Assembly (NCBI GenBank): GCA_946413525.1
Contig: CAMKKZ010000006.1
Coordinates: 62,001 to 126,000 of the forward strand
Source: an uncultured Oribacterium sp.
Lineage (GTDB): Bacteria; Bacillota; Clostridia; Lachnospirales; Lachnospiraceae
DNA length: 64,000 nucleotides
Direction: 5' to 3'
In this document: piece by piece, positions 37,762 through 46,027 of the stretch
Layout of the letters: each line of letters opens with the position of its first letter
Numbering within the stretch: the first letter of the stretch is position 1
Program-made: the position numbers and the translations under genes
Notes under the pieces: generated by a model
Database searches by the model: none
Told to the model about the DNA's origin: nothing
Seen by the model: only the letters and a program-made list of their open reading frames with translations

Positions 37762-38004
37762 ATTTTTAACATTCCTTTTCTTTCTTTAGAAGCAGCGCCG
37801 GATTTTGACTGCCAAAGGCGGTATTTTTGCAAAATTCGCTTGCGTCAATAATTTTAAGCGCGTTTTCTTTTTGAGCGAGTTTTATATATTATACACTTTT
37901 TTTCAGGAAAGGGAAATTCCGCATAACTACTCAGTTGCGCCTTGCGCTTGCGTAAATGCCAAATACGGGATTAACTATGCTTGATGTAATCCCTTCGTTT
38001 GTTG

Positions 38005-38033
38005 TTGTCAGAATGCATTGTTTCTTATATAAT
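38005..38033 (+). promoter_or_regulatory. SigA promoter of the adenylation-carrier-condensation gene
   Basis: TTGTCA (38005-38010), 17-base spacer, TATAAT (38028-38033), about 95 bases before ATG 38129. A partial family E end (CCAAATACGGGATTAACTAT) lies just upstream at ~37960. Confidence 0.78.
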
Positions 38034-38128
38034 ATTTAGAGAAGTTGGGAGGACACCTGTAGATGCGGAGGTGCATCTGCCTGTTTTAGTTAGCTCAGCT
38101 GCAGAATGGTTTCAAAAAGGAGTATTGA

Positions 38129-41100
38129 ATGATAACAAAAGAAAATACGCATACCCTGCGGGATTTACTTGAGCAGGCTGCACAGGAGTTTGAAAATCAG
38201 GTCTTTGTCAGATACGAGAAGGATGGCATTATCTATGAAAAGGGATACCGCACCTTTGCCATGGATACGAGGGCTGTGACGAATTGGATGGCTCAGGAAA
38301 ACAAGGAGGCCGGCAAAAAGCATCATGTCGCCATCCTCGGAAAATGCAGCTATGAATACCTGACAGTGCTGATGGGCGTGGCCAATGCGGGGAGCATCGC
38401 GATTCCGATGGATTCCCAGTTGGACAAGGAGCGGCTCACGGAAAACCTGGAGAAAGCAGAAGTTGACATTCTATTTTTTGATTATGAATACCTATCGGAT
38501 GCGGAATACCTTGAGGAGCATGTAAGCGGCATCAAAAGCATTATCTGCCTGCAGCAGAGGAAGCATCATTTTTCCGCCGCCCAGATTCACAGGGAATACA
38601 GGGTGAGGAACCTTCCGGAAGAGGCGAGGCCTGAGGACTGCGCCTTTGTCATTTTCACGTCGGGCACCACGGGGCATGGTAAAGGCGTCATGCTTTCCCA
38701 TTCCAATATGCTTGACAATCTATTCAGTTCGGACGATGGACAGGAGACCTGCCTCGGGGTTCTGCCGATTCATCATGTCTTCTGCATAAGCGGGGATTTG
38801 CTGCTTGTACTCCGTTATGGTAGCACGCTGTGTCTTTGTGATGATATTTCAAAATTCCTCTATTATATCGACCTCTTCCAGCCGACGATGATGCGGATCG
38901 TGCCGATGATGGCGAAAATGCTGCTGAACCGGGTAGCCATAGAGGCCAGGAAGCATCCAGAACGGAATCTGGAAAACCTGAAAGCGCAGATCATGGGATC
39001 CCGCCTGCGCAAGATCGTAAGCGGGGGCGGCTATCTTTCCGAAACCTTGACCAGGGGTCTTGCGGATCTCGGCGTGGTCACGGGGCAGGGCTATGGCATG
39101 TCGGAATGCTCTCCAAAGATTTCCTCCCCGGATTACGGGAACATGGCCAAAGTCGCGTCCGTGGGGCGTCCGGTTCGCGGAGTGCAGATTCGTTTCGTGG
39201 ATGGCGAGATTCAGGTCAAAAGCCCCTCCGTCATGATGGGATATATCAATGACCCGGAGCTTACGGCGGAAGCGCTCACGGAGGACGGCTGGCTATGCAC
39301 CGGGGATCTGGGCTATATGGATGAGGACGGCTTCCTGTATCTTTCGGGACGGAAGAAGAACCTGATCATCCTCTCCAATGGGGAAAATGTTTCCCCCGAG
39401 ATGATTGAGAACAAATTTGACGGCGACCGCCTTATCCAGGACATCATCGCCTTCGGGGAGGGGGACAGGATTGCCTGCGAGGTTTACCCGAATTTCGAAT
39501 ACGCCCAGGTGAACGGCATTGAGGACATTGAGGCCGCGGTGAACGAGATTATCGCGAAGAGGAATGAGGAGCTGCCCACCTACGCGAGGATCTCCGGCTG
39601 CACCCTGAGAAAGCAGCCCTTTGAAAAGACCTCCTCCAAGAAGATCATCAGGAAGCTCTATTTTGATAAGAAGGATGAGAAGAAGAAGGAGGAGAGCAGC
39701 TTCATCGCTCCGGAAACGGAACTTCAGAAGAAGATATACGATGTGGCCCTGGCCGTCCTTGCGGAAAAGACCATCAGCGTGGACAGCAATCTTTATCAGA
39801 ACGGCCTGGACTCTCTGGGAAGCGTGCTCCTTATACAGGAGCTGAAGGATCAGATCGGCGCGGACGTCACCCTGACGGAGCTGATGGAATACAATACCAT
39901 CCTCCGGCTGGAAGAACTGATCCTAGCGAAGCAGAAGGAGGAGAAGACCGACTATTCCGTCCGTCCGGCCTACCCGCTCACTTCCATGATGATGTATTTT
40001 GCCTATGTCATCGCCGGGAATACGACAGGGAACCTGCCTTTCATTTACCGTCTGGACAAGGGCGTGGATCTGGACAGGCTGAAATCCGCCTTCGGAAAGC
40101 TCTTTGACGCGCATCCAATCCTGAAGGCCATTATCAAGCCAACGGAACAGAAATATTACGCGGTATTCCGGGACGACAGCAGAGTGATTGACATCCCTGT
40201 TTATCAGTGGACGGAGGAAGAGGCGGTTTCAAAGCTTCAGGAAATGATGAAGGCCTTCCGTTATCGCGCGGACGACAACCTGGTTCATGTGGCATTGGGC
40301 GAGACGGATTCCTACAAATATATGTTCTTCGATGTGGCCCATCTCATTGGCGATGGCATTACCATGAACATCCTGATGGAGGATCTGACAAAGCTCTACG
40401 ATGGCGGGGAAGTGGCGAAGGAAGATTATACTTTTTATGAGTACATTCTCGACGCGAAGGCGAAGGAAGACGGCGGCGTGAAGGCGAAGGACTGCGCGGC
40501 TCAGGACAAGCTGATGGAAGGTTACCGCATGAGCAGGACGATCCTGACGCGGCATGATCTGAAGAGCGGCGAGAAGCCTGTTTACGGCGCGATCCGGAAG
40601 AGGCTGGACCGCATCGTTCGGAAAGAGCTGTTGTATTTCTGCAAGAAGTACAATGTCTCCGAAAATGCCCTGTTCCTGTCAGCGTTCAACTATACCGCGG
40701 CGATGTTCAGCGACGAGGACGACATCTTTGTCAACAGCATCCACAGCGGCCGGACGGATGGACGCTGGACCAGACTGGCGGGCTGCCTTTTCAAGACCTA
40801 TCTGTGCAGGTACAAGAGGATCCCACATGAGCGCGTGCACGAACTGATTACCAGGACCGGGACGCAGATCATGCAGACCATGAAGAATTACACGCCTGTG
40901 TCCAGGATGGGGGATCTCTTCCTGCAGTATCAGGGGGACATCCTCATGGTTCCCGTGCCGGGCGAAAGGCAGGGGGACAGGGTGCGGGTCCAACTGGATT
41001 CGCTGCCGTTCCATATGCAGATCATGTATGACAATGAGGGGTTTTACACGGAGCTCCGTTATTGGGAGAACCGTTTTGACAGGGCGTCCCTGGACATCTT

Positions 41101-41728
41101 CCTGATCTGCTATGAGGAGGTCGTCCGGGCCATGCTGCAGGAGCTGTCCGTGCGCCGCCTGAAATTCCATTTGCCAGATGAGGTATTTCCGAAGCATTTC
41201 CGTGTCAACGGGAAGAAGCTGGATGAGGAAGCCGGGGGGACCTTGTTCCCGGAGATTGACCCGGAACGGATGCTCAAGGTATATATCCTGGATGATTCAT
41301 ACAGGAAAAAGCCGTTTGGCGCCTGGGGGATGCTCTACGTGATGGATTACCAGCCCATGCGTACGGGCGAGGTCATTGAAAATCCTTTCGGTCAGGGGAC
41401 GCTTTATGCCACGGGGAGGACGGCGAGGATACTTCCGGACGGAACGGTTGACTTCCTGCAGAAGGCAGGAAAGGAGCTGATGACGGACGGAGCAAGGGGA
41501 CGCCGTTTCTTCGACCTGGTCAGGGTCAAGGAAGTGATGCAGTCCTATGATGGCGTGAAGAGCGCGGAGCCGTATATGAAATATACTCCCGAAACGAACG
41601 AGATGGAGCTGTACGCGGATATTGCGGCACAGGAGGGATTCTCGAAGGAAAAATGCCTTGAGTACATGAAGGAGAAATGCGGTCCGAATGAGGTGCCGCG
41701 GGATATATATATACGGTTGTACTTATAA
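38129..41728 (+). CDS. NRPS-like protein: adenylation, carrier, condensation, adenylation C-terminal subdomain
   Basis: A 1199-residue cytoplasmic protein. Adenylation domain (~1-520): FTSGTTGHGKG (~175), YGMSECSP, GWLCTGDLGYMDEDG, LSGRKKNLIILSNGEN. Carrier domain (~540-605) with phosphopantetheine Ser in NGLDSLGSV (~562). Condensation/alcohol-acyltransferase-like domain (~615-1040) with HLIGDG, the HxxxDG catalytic core. Residues ~1070-1199 resemble a second, isolated C-terminal adenylation subdomain (GRTARILPDGTVDFL). It likely activates an acyl or amino acid, loads it, and transfers it to an acceptor; substrates are unknown. It directly precedes tatA (12 bases), so export or envelope modification is possible. 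Confidence 0.85.
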   Translation: MITKENTHTLRDLLEQAAQEFENQVFVRYEKDGIIYEKGYRTFAMDTRAVTNWMAQENKEAGKKHHVAILGKCSYEYLTVLMGVANAGSIAIPMDSQLDKERLTENLEKAEVDILFFDYEYLSDAEYLEEHVSGIKSIICLQQRKHHFSAAQIHREYRVRNLPEEARPEDCAFVIFTSGTTGHGKGVMLSHSNMLDNLFSSDDGQETCLGVLPIHHVFCISGDLLLVLRYGSTLCLCDDISKFLYYIDLFQPTMMRIVPMMAKMLLNRVAIEARKHPERNLENLKAQIMGSRLRKIVSGGGYLSETLTRGLADLGVVTGQGYGMSECSPKISSPDYGNMAKVASVGRPVRGVQIRFVDGEIQVKSPSVMMGYINDPELTAEALTEDGWLCTGDLGYMDEDGFLYLSGRKKNLIILSNGENVSPEMIENKFDGDRLIQDIIAFGEGDRIACEVYPNFEYAQVNGIEDIEAAVNEIIAKRNEELPTYARISGCTLRKQPFEKTSSKKIIRKLYFDKKDEKKKEESSFIAPETELQKKIYDVALAVLAEKTISVDSNLYQNGLDSLGSVLLIQELKDQIGADVTLTELMEYNTILRLEELILAKQKEEKTDYSVRPAYPLTSMMMYFAYVIAGNTTGNLPFIYRLDKGVDLDRLKSAFGKLFDAHPILKAIIKPTEQKYYAVFRDDSRVIDIPVYQWTEEEAVSKLQEMMKAFRYRADDNLVHVALGETDSYKYMFFDVAHLIGDGITMNILMEDLTKLYDGGEVAKEDYTFYEYILDAKAKEDGGVKAKDCAAQDKLMEGYRMSRTILTRHDLKSGEKPVYGAIRKRLDRIVRKELLYFCKKYNVSENALFLSAFNYTAAMFSDEDDIFVNSIHSGRTDGRWTRLAGCLFKTYLCRYKRIPHERVHELITRTGTQIMQTMKNYTPVSRMGDLFLQYQGDILMVPVPGERQGDRVRVQLDSLPFHMQIMYDNEGFYTELRYWENRFDRASLDIFLICYEEVVRAMLQELSVRRLKFHLPDEVFPKHFRVNGKKLDEEAGGTLFPEIDPERMLKVYILDDSYRKKPFGAWGMLYVMDYQPMRTGEVIENPFGQGTLYATGRTARILPDGTVDFLQKAGKELMTDGARGRRFFDLVRVKEVMQSYDGVKSAEPYMKYTPETNEMELYADIAAQEGFSKEKCLEYMKEKCGPNEVPRDIYIRLYL

Positions 41729-41740
41729 TGGAGCAATGGA

Positions 41741-42346
41741 ATGAAAATAGGCTTCACTGAAATAATCGTGGTGATGATTGTCGCATTGGTGGTTCTCGGG
41801 CCGGACAAGCTGCCGGAGTACGCGAAGCTTCTGGGGGAGGCTCTCAAGAGCTTCCGAAAAGCCACGGCAGACCTGAGCGAGGGCGTGAAAAAAGATATCG
41901 TGGCACCGTTGCAGGAGGCGCAGCAGCCTTTCAAGGAAGCATTGCAGCCCTTTGAGGATGTGTCAAAGGGGATAAAGGGCGACCTTGACGGCATCAAGAA
42001 GTCCGTGAATGACATCGGCAAGGCGCCGAAGCCTGCCGCGGAGGAAGCAGTGAATGCTTCCAGTGAAGAGGCGGTGAATGACGCCAAAGCAGAGACTGAG
42101 AGCGGTTCTCAAGAAGAGACTTTGAATGATTCCAAAGAAGGGGAAGCGAACCTTTCGAAAGAAGGCGCAGTGAACCTTTCCAAAGAAGAGACCGCGACTA
42201 ACTCCCAGGAGGAGGCGGTGAACGATTCAAAAGAAGGGACTGCAAATCCTTCTGAGGATGGGGCAGTGAATGCTTCTATGGAAGAGGCTGAGGATAAACC
42301 TTCAGAGGATAATGCGGATGGTATCGCCGGTGAAAATAAGGTTTGA
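41741..42346 (+). CDS. tatA: Twin-arginine translocase TatA/TatB subunit with repetitive tail
   Basis: A 201-residue Tat subunit. Short N-terminal helix FTEIIVVMIVALVVLGPDKLPE, where the LGP motif marks the hinge, then an amphipathic helix (KLLGEALKSFRKATADL) and a long charged region. Residues 103-182 are ten perfect-length 8-residue repeats (consensus AVNxSKEE). Ordinary TatA proteins are ~60-90 residues; the long cytoplasmic part resembles TatB in length. Downstream are a short TatA and TatC, so it belongs to a Tat operon, 12 bases after the NRPS-like gene. Confidence 0.9.
   Translation: MKIGFTEIIVVMIVALVVLGPDKLPEYAKLLGEALKSFRKATADLSEGVKKDIVAPLQEAQQPFKEALQPFEDVSKGIKGDLDGIKKSVNDIGKAPKPAAEEAVNASSEEAVNDAKAETESGSQEETLNDSKEGEANLSKEGAVNLSKEETATNSQEEAVNDSKEGTANPSEDGAVNASMEEAEDKPSEDNADGIAGENKV
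42047..42286 (+). repeat. 24-bp coding tandem repeat x10 in tatA
   Basis: Ten 8-codon units, such as AVNDSKEG and AVNLSKEE, with no length variation. Asn is mostly at position 3 and an acidic residue at 7. Confidence 0.9.
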
Positions 42347-42390
42347 ATAGCAAATCAAGTGCAGCGCGGACGTTATGGATAAACAGATAC

Positions 42391-42515
42391 GTAGGTTTTT
42401 CCGCAGCACAAGGAATGCTGCGGAAAAATCTGAACAAAATATGCCTGAAGGCATATTTTGTTCAGACGCATCCCTGTGGGATGCGCCAAATACGGTATAA
42501 ACTATGCTTGATGCA
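42391..42515 (+). repeat. Dispersed structured repeat family E, copy 3 (full)
   Basis: Three hairpins in series: TTTTTCCGCAGC / GCTGCGGAAAAA around ACAAGGAAT; CTGAACAAAATATGCC / GGCATATTTTGTTCAG; and GCATCCC / GGGATGC, then GGTATAAACTATGCTTGATG. It fills the gap between the two tatA genes; no gene is accepted here. Confidence 0.8.
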
Positions 42516-42644
42516 TGGTTTTACCTATGTTCACAAAAGGCGCGGGAGAATAGAATCTCCCTTGTCTATATGACCTGCCCGTGTCGGTTTAGGACGGAAT
42601 GCTTTCACGGGCGGGTCCTGTCATGAATAAAGGAGTGGTAGCAT

Positions 42645-42863
42645 ATGAAAATCGGTGTGCAGGAGCTGATGATTGTCCTTTTTATTGTTTTGATCCTTTT
42701 CGGACCGAGGCAGATTCCCAGGCTTTCAAAGATTTTTGGACGCAGCATCAAGAGCTTTAAGGATGGAATCAATTCGGATGATGAGGAGCTCGGGGATGAT
42801 GTGAAGGAAGTCAAAGCGGAAAAGGCAGAAAAGGCGGAAGCCGGAACGGCGGTTGAGGAATGA
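42645..42863 (+). CDS. tatA: Twin-arginine translocase subunit TatA
   Basis: A 72-residue TatA: MKIGVQELMIVLFIVLILFGPRQIPRL with the FGP hinge, amphipathic helix KIFGRSIKSFKDGI and an acidic tail. This normal-length subunit should form the translocation pore. AAAGGAGTGG precedes ATG 42645. It overlaps tatC by 4 bases (ATGA). Confidence 0.95.
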   Translation: MKIGVQELMIVLFIVLILFGPRQIPRLSKIFGRSIKSFKDGINSDDEELGDDVKEVKAEKAEKAEAGTAVEE

Positions 42864-43690
42864 AAAAGGAAGCGCCGGAGGCGGAAATGTCGGTTTCGGG
42901 GCATCTTGGAGAGCTCCGTAAGAGGGTGATCGTATGCATTGCCGTCTATATCGTCGCTTTTCTCATCTGCCTTCGTTTTGCCGGCAGACTGGTCACCATG
43001 TTTACGGACATGGGGACCGGCTATGGTTACCGCTATGTCTATATTGCGCCTCAAGAGCTTTTGATGGTCTATTTTTCCATTGCGCTATTAGGGGCACTGG
43101 TCATCGATTTGCCGGTCATTTTTTACCAATTGTACTGTTTTAGCGCTCCCGGGCTTCTCAAGAGGGAGCAGAGAGCCTTTCAGCTTGCTGTTTTTTTCGG
43201 AAGTTTGAGCTTTCTGGTGGGCATCGCCTTTGCGTATAAGATTAGCGTTCCGTTCATGCTGTATTTCCTGATTTCTTTTACCAGGGAAGTGGCAGTTACG
43301 GCCAGCATCAGCATACAGGAATTTGTCAATTTCCTGCTTACTGTTTTTCTGATCTTCGGATGTATTTTTGAACTGCCCCTGCTTTCCGTCATTCTGGCCA
43401 TGCTTGGAATATTGAATTCCGAGATTCTGAAGAGGGGCAGGAAGGTGGTCATTGTACTGATTTTCTTTATCGCGGCCATCGTTACCCCGCCGGATATCGC
43501 GTCCCAGATCATCACCGCGATTCCCATGTGCCTTTTGTATGAGCTGAGCATCTTTCTTGCCAAAATCTTTTACAGAAAACGCGAGAGCAGCGAAGAGGAT
43601 GAGGAGGATAAGGATAGGGATAGACTGGACGGGGGGAGCGCGGACCATGAAAGTGTCATAGGGGAAAACAAAGACGCAGATGGAGCATGA
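42860..43690 (+). CDS. tatC: Twin-arginine translocase subunit TatC
   Basis: The receptor for twin-arginine signals, 276 residues with six helices. Conserved start AEMSVSGHLGELRKRVI (the HLxELRxR motif), then FSAPGLLKREQRAF in the first cytoplasmic loop and AIVTPPDIASQ near the end. The C-terminal ~35 residues are a charged low-complexity tail that stops at a TGA lying inside a 33-bp repeat array; the frame continues after it through more repeat units with a second TGA. The gene ends the Tat operon. Confidence 0.95.
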   Translation: MKKEAPEAEMSVSGHLGELRKRVIVCIAVYIVAFLICLRFAGRLVTMFTDMGTGYGYRYVYIAPQELLMVYFSIALLGALVIDLPVIFYQLYCFSAPGLLKREQRAFQLAVFFGSLSFLVGIAFAYKISVPFMLYFLISFTREVAVTASISIQEFVNFLLTVFLIFGCIFELPLLSVILAMLGILNSEILKRGRKVVIVLIFFIAAIVTPPDIASQIITAIPMCLLYELSIFLAKIFYRKRESSEEDEEDKDRDRLDGGSADHESVIGENKDADGA

Positions 43691-43817
43691 CACTCTAAAA
43701 GTGAAGACACTGATGGAACGTGACTCTGTAAAAGTGAAGACATGGACGAAGAACGACACCACAAAGGTGAATACGCGGATGAAGAGCGACACCATAAAAG
43801 TGAAGACAATATACGGG
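43686..43817 (+). repeat. 33-bp tandem repeat x4 beginning at the tatC stop
   Basis: Units at 43686, 43719, 43752 and 43785 share GACAC(C/T)-TAAAAGTGAAGAC-GA. In the tatC frame they read as RHHKSEDxDEE; the first two units have TGA where the last two have CGA. In the +1 frame a 49-codon frame (43680-43829) reads DTxKVKTxMK repeats. Confidence 0.88.
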
Positions 43818-43908
43818 ATTGTGCAGTAAGGGAAAAGCCGGATAAGTTTGATTTTTCCCTTTTCCCAAAAGATAAAGCAACTTTTCAAATTGAAGGAGAC
43901 TCTTGCTT

Positions 43909-45990
43909 ATGAAAAAACAGATTTCGAGAAGAGATTTTTTGAAGGGGATTGGCGCCGGGGCGGTCAGCCTGTCCGCCATGTCCGTGCTGTCTGCTTATGG
44001 AGCCACTGAGGCTGCCAAGGAAACGGCAGAGGCGGCTGAAAAGGCTATTTATACGCCTGGCACGTACACCGCAAAGGCCAAGGGCATGGGCGAGATCGTC
44101 ATGACGGCCACCTTTGATGAAAGCAGCATTACGGATATCAAGCTGGATCTGTCTGCTGAAACGCCGGATATCGGGCAGGCTGCTGAGGAAGCGCTCATTA
44201 AGCAGTGCCTGGAGGCCCAGGGCAGCGACATTGACGGGGTGTCCGGAGCCACCATTACCACAAAGGCGGTGCAGAAGTGCCTTGAGGACTGCATAGCCCA
44301 GGCGAAGGGTGAGAAGAAGGCGGATGCCGATGCCGATGAGGAGAAGAAGGAAGACGAGGCTGAGGACTGGCTGGGCAAAGAGCCGGAAATTTCGGACGAC
44401 GACGTCGAAGAGACGCTGGATACTGAGATATTGGTCATCGGCTGCGGAATCGCGGGCGTAGCCGCTGCCAGAGCCGCAGCGGAAAAGGGCGCAAAGGTCG
44501 TGGCGGTGGACAAGGCGGACGGGCCTCAGTGCCGTTCCGGCGAATATGCCGTCATTAACGGGAAGGTGCAGCATCGCTGGAAGAGGGATACCTGGACGAA
44601 GGAACAGATTGATGAGATGATCGACTTCCACATGATGGAGTCCAGCTACAAGGTGAAGAGGGTCATCATGTCCAAGTGGGCCAATAACATTGGCGATGTC
44701 TTTGACTGGTGGGTGGAGCCGAATGAGGACCTGTATTACGCTGAGGAGACCCGTTCCGATATTCCGGATGAAAACGCGGACAACTTCATTATCCCCCTTT
44801 ACCTTCCGCTTCCGGAGCATTATGACTGGACAAAGGAGAAATTCCCCTGCTATCCTACCTCCGTGGAGTTCCTCCCGAATCAGGGCGTGACGGTCACTAA
44901 AAACATGGAGGCGGCTGTGGCCACCGGAAATGTGGAGGAACGGTATGGGCATTTCGCGGAAAAGCTGATCATGGAAGACGGCAGGTGCGTGGGCGCCTAT
45001 ATGCGTAACGCGAAGACAGGAAAGTATCTGAAGGTAAACGCGGAGAAGGGCGTCATCCTTACCACCGGGGATTATTCCCAGAATGAGGCCATGGTGAAGC
45101 ATTTCTGCCCCGCCGTCATTGAAAACGGAATTAAATGCCTCTTCACGAGCGTGGACGTGGAAGGGAACATGACGAATACTGGGGACGGCATCCGTATGGG
45201 TGTATGGGCAGGAGCCCGGGTGCAGGACGACCACGCCCCGATGATTCATCATATGGGCGGTGGAGCCGACCTTTCCGGTGTCGGCGTCATGGGCATTGCC
45301 GGTTTCCTGAACCTCGACATGAACGGAAAGCGCTTCATGAATGAGGATTTGCCGGGGCAACAGATCGAAAACCAGATCGAGCTTCAGAAGGGGAGGAAGA
45401 CTTGGCAGATTTTTGACAGTAATTGGCCGGAGCAGCTTCCGTATATGCCGGCGGTGCATGGCGGAGCCTGCTATTTTGAGGATTACAAGAGCGAGGATGA
45501 GGGGCCGAAGAACAACAGGACCTACAGGAATTATAAGAGTCCTTATCAGTTGGAAGCGGCCGTAAAGGATGGGCGCGCCATCCAGGCGGATACGCTGGAG
45601 GAACTGGTGGAAAAGATGTACCCGGATGACAAGGACGCGCAGAAGACGGCCCTTGCGTCCATAGAGCGTTATAATGAGCTGGCAAAGAAAAAGTCGGACG
45701 ATGATTTCGGAAAGCCGGCCAGCCGTATGTTCGAGCTCAAGAATGCCCCATATTACGCGGATCAGTTTGAGTGCGCGCTGCTTCTGGTCATCTGCGGCGG
45801 TCTGGAATCCGATGAGGATTGCCATACCTTTGATGAGGACAGGAATATTATCCCGGGGCTTTATGTAGCGGGAAATATGCAGGGCGGACGTTTCGCACAT
45901 GAGTATCCGATCACGCTGAAGGGGGTTTCCCACTCCATGGCCATGTATTATGGTTATGTTGCCGGGAATAATGCGGTGGAAGGAATCTGA
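43909..45990 (+). CDS. Tat-exported FAD/FMN flavoprotein reductase (fumarate/urocanate reductase family)
   Basis: A secreted 693-residue flavoprotein. The signal has twin arginines, SRRDFLKGIGAGAVSL, then an Ala-rich stretch. An FMN-binding domain (~45-130) carries SGATIT (~110), whose Thr is normally linked to FMN by ApbE. After an acidic linker comes an FAD domain with IGCGIAGVAAARAA (~176) and C-terminal GLYVAGNMQGGRFAHEYP. The family passes electrons to extracellular acceptors such as fumarate, urocanate or methacrylate; the substrate here is unknown. ATG 43909 is preferred to TTG 43903. The Tat operon lies just upstream, consistent with this being its cargo. Confidence 0.9.
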   Translation: MKKQISRRDFLKGIGAGAVSLSAMSVLSAYGATEAAKETAEAAEKAIYTPGTYTAKAKGMGEIVMTATFDESSITDIKLDLSAETPDIGQAAEEALIKQCLEAQGSDIDGVSGATITTKAVQKCLEDCIAQAKGEKKADADADEEKKEDEAEDWLGKEPEISDDDVEETLDTEILVIGCGIAGVAAARAAAEKGAKVVAVDKADGPQCRSGEYAVINGKVQHRWKRDTWTKEQIDEMIDFHMMESSYKVKRVIMSKWANNIGDVFDWWVEPNEDLYYAEETRSDIPDENADNFIIPLYLPLPEHYDWTKEKFPCYPTSVEFLPNQGVTVTKNMEAAVATGNVEERYGHFAEKLIMEDGRCVGAYMRNAKTGKYLKVNAEKGVILTTGDYSQNEAMVKHFCPAVIENGIKCLFTSVDVEGNMTNTGDGIRMGVWAGARVQDDHAPMIHHMGGGADLSGVGVMGIAGFLNLDMNGKRFMNEDLPGQQIENQIELQKGRKTWQIFDSNWPEQLPYMPAVHGGACYFEDYKSEDEGPKNNRTYRNYKSPYQLEAAVKDGRAIQADTLEELVEKMYPDDKDAQKTALASIERYNELAKKKSDDDFGKPASRMFELKNAPYYADQFECALLLVICGGLESDEDCHTFDEDRNIIPGLYVAGNMQGGRFAHEYPITLKGVSHSMAMYYGYVAGNNAVEGI

Positions 45991-46027
45991 GTAACAATCT
46001 TTTGGGATAAAAAAGGAAATCAAACGA

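Noticed and set aside
42343..42573. 76-codon frame after the first tatA
   Set aside because: It is encoded almost wholly by the family E repeat, and no ribosome site precedes it.
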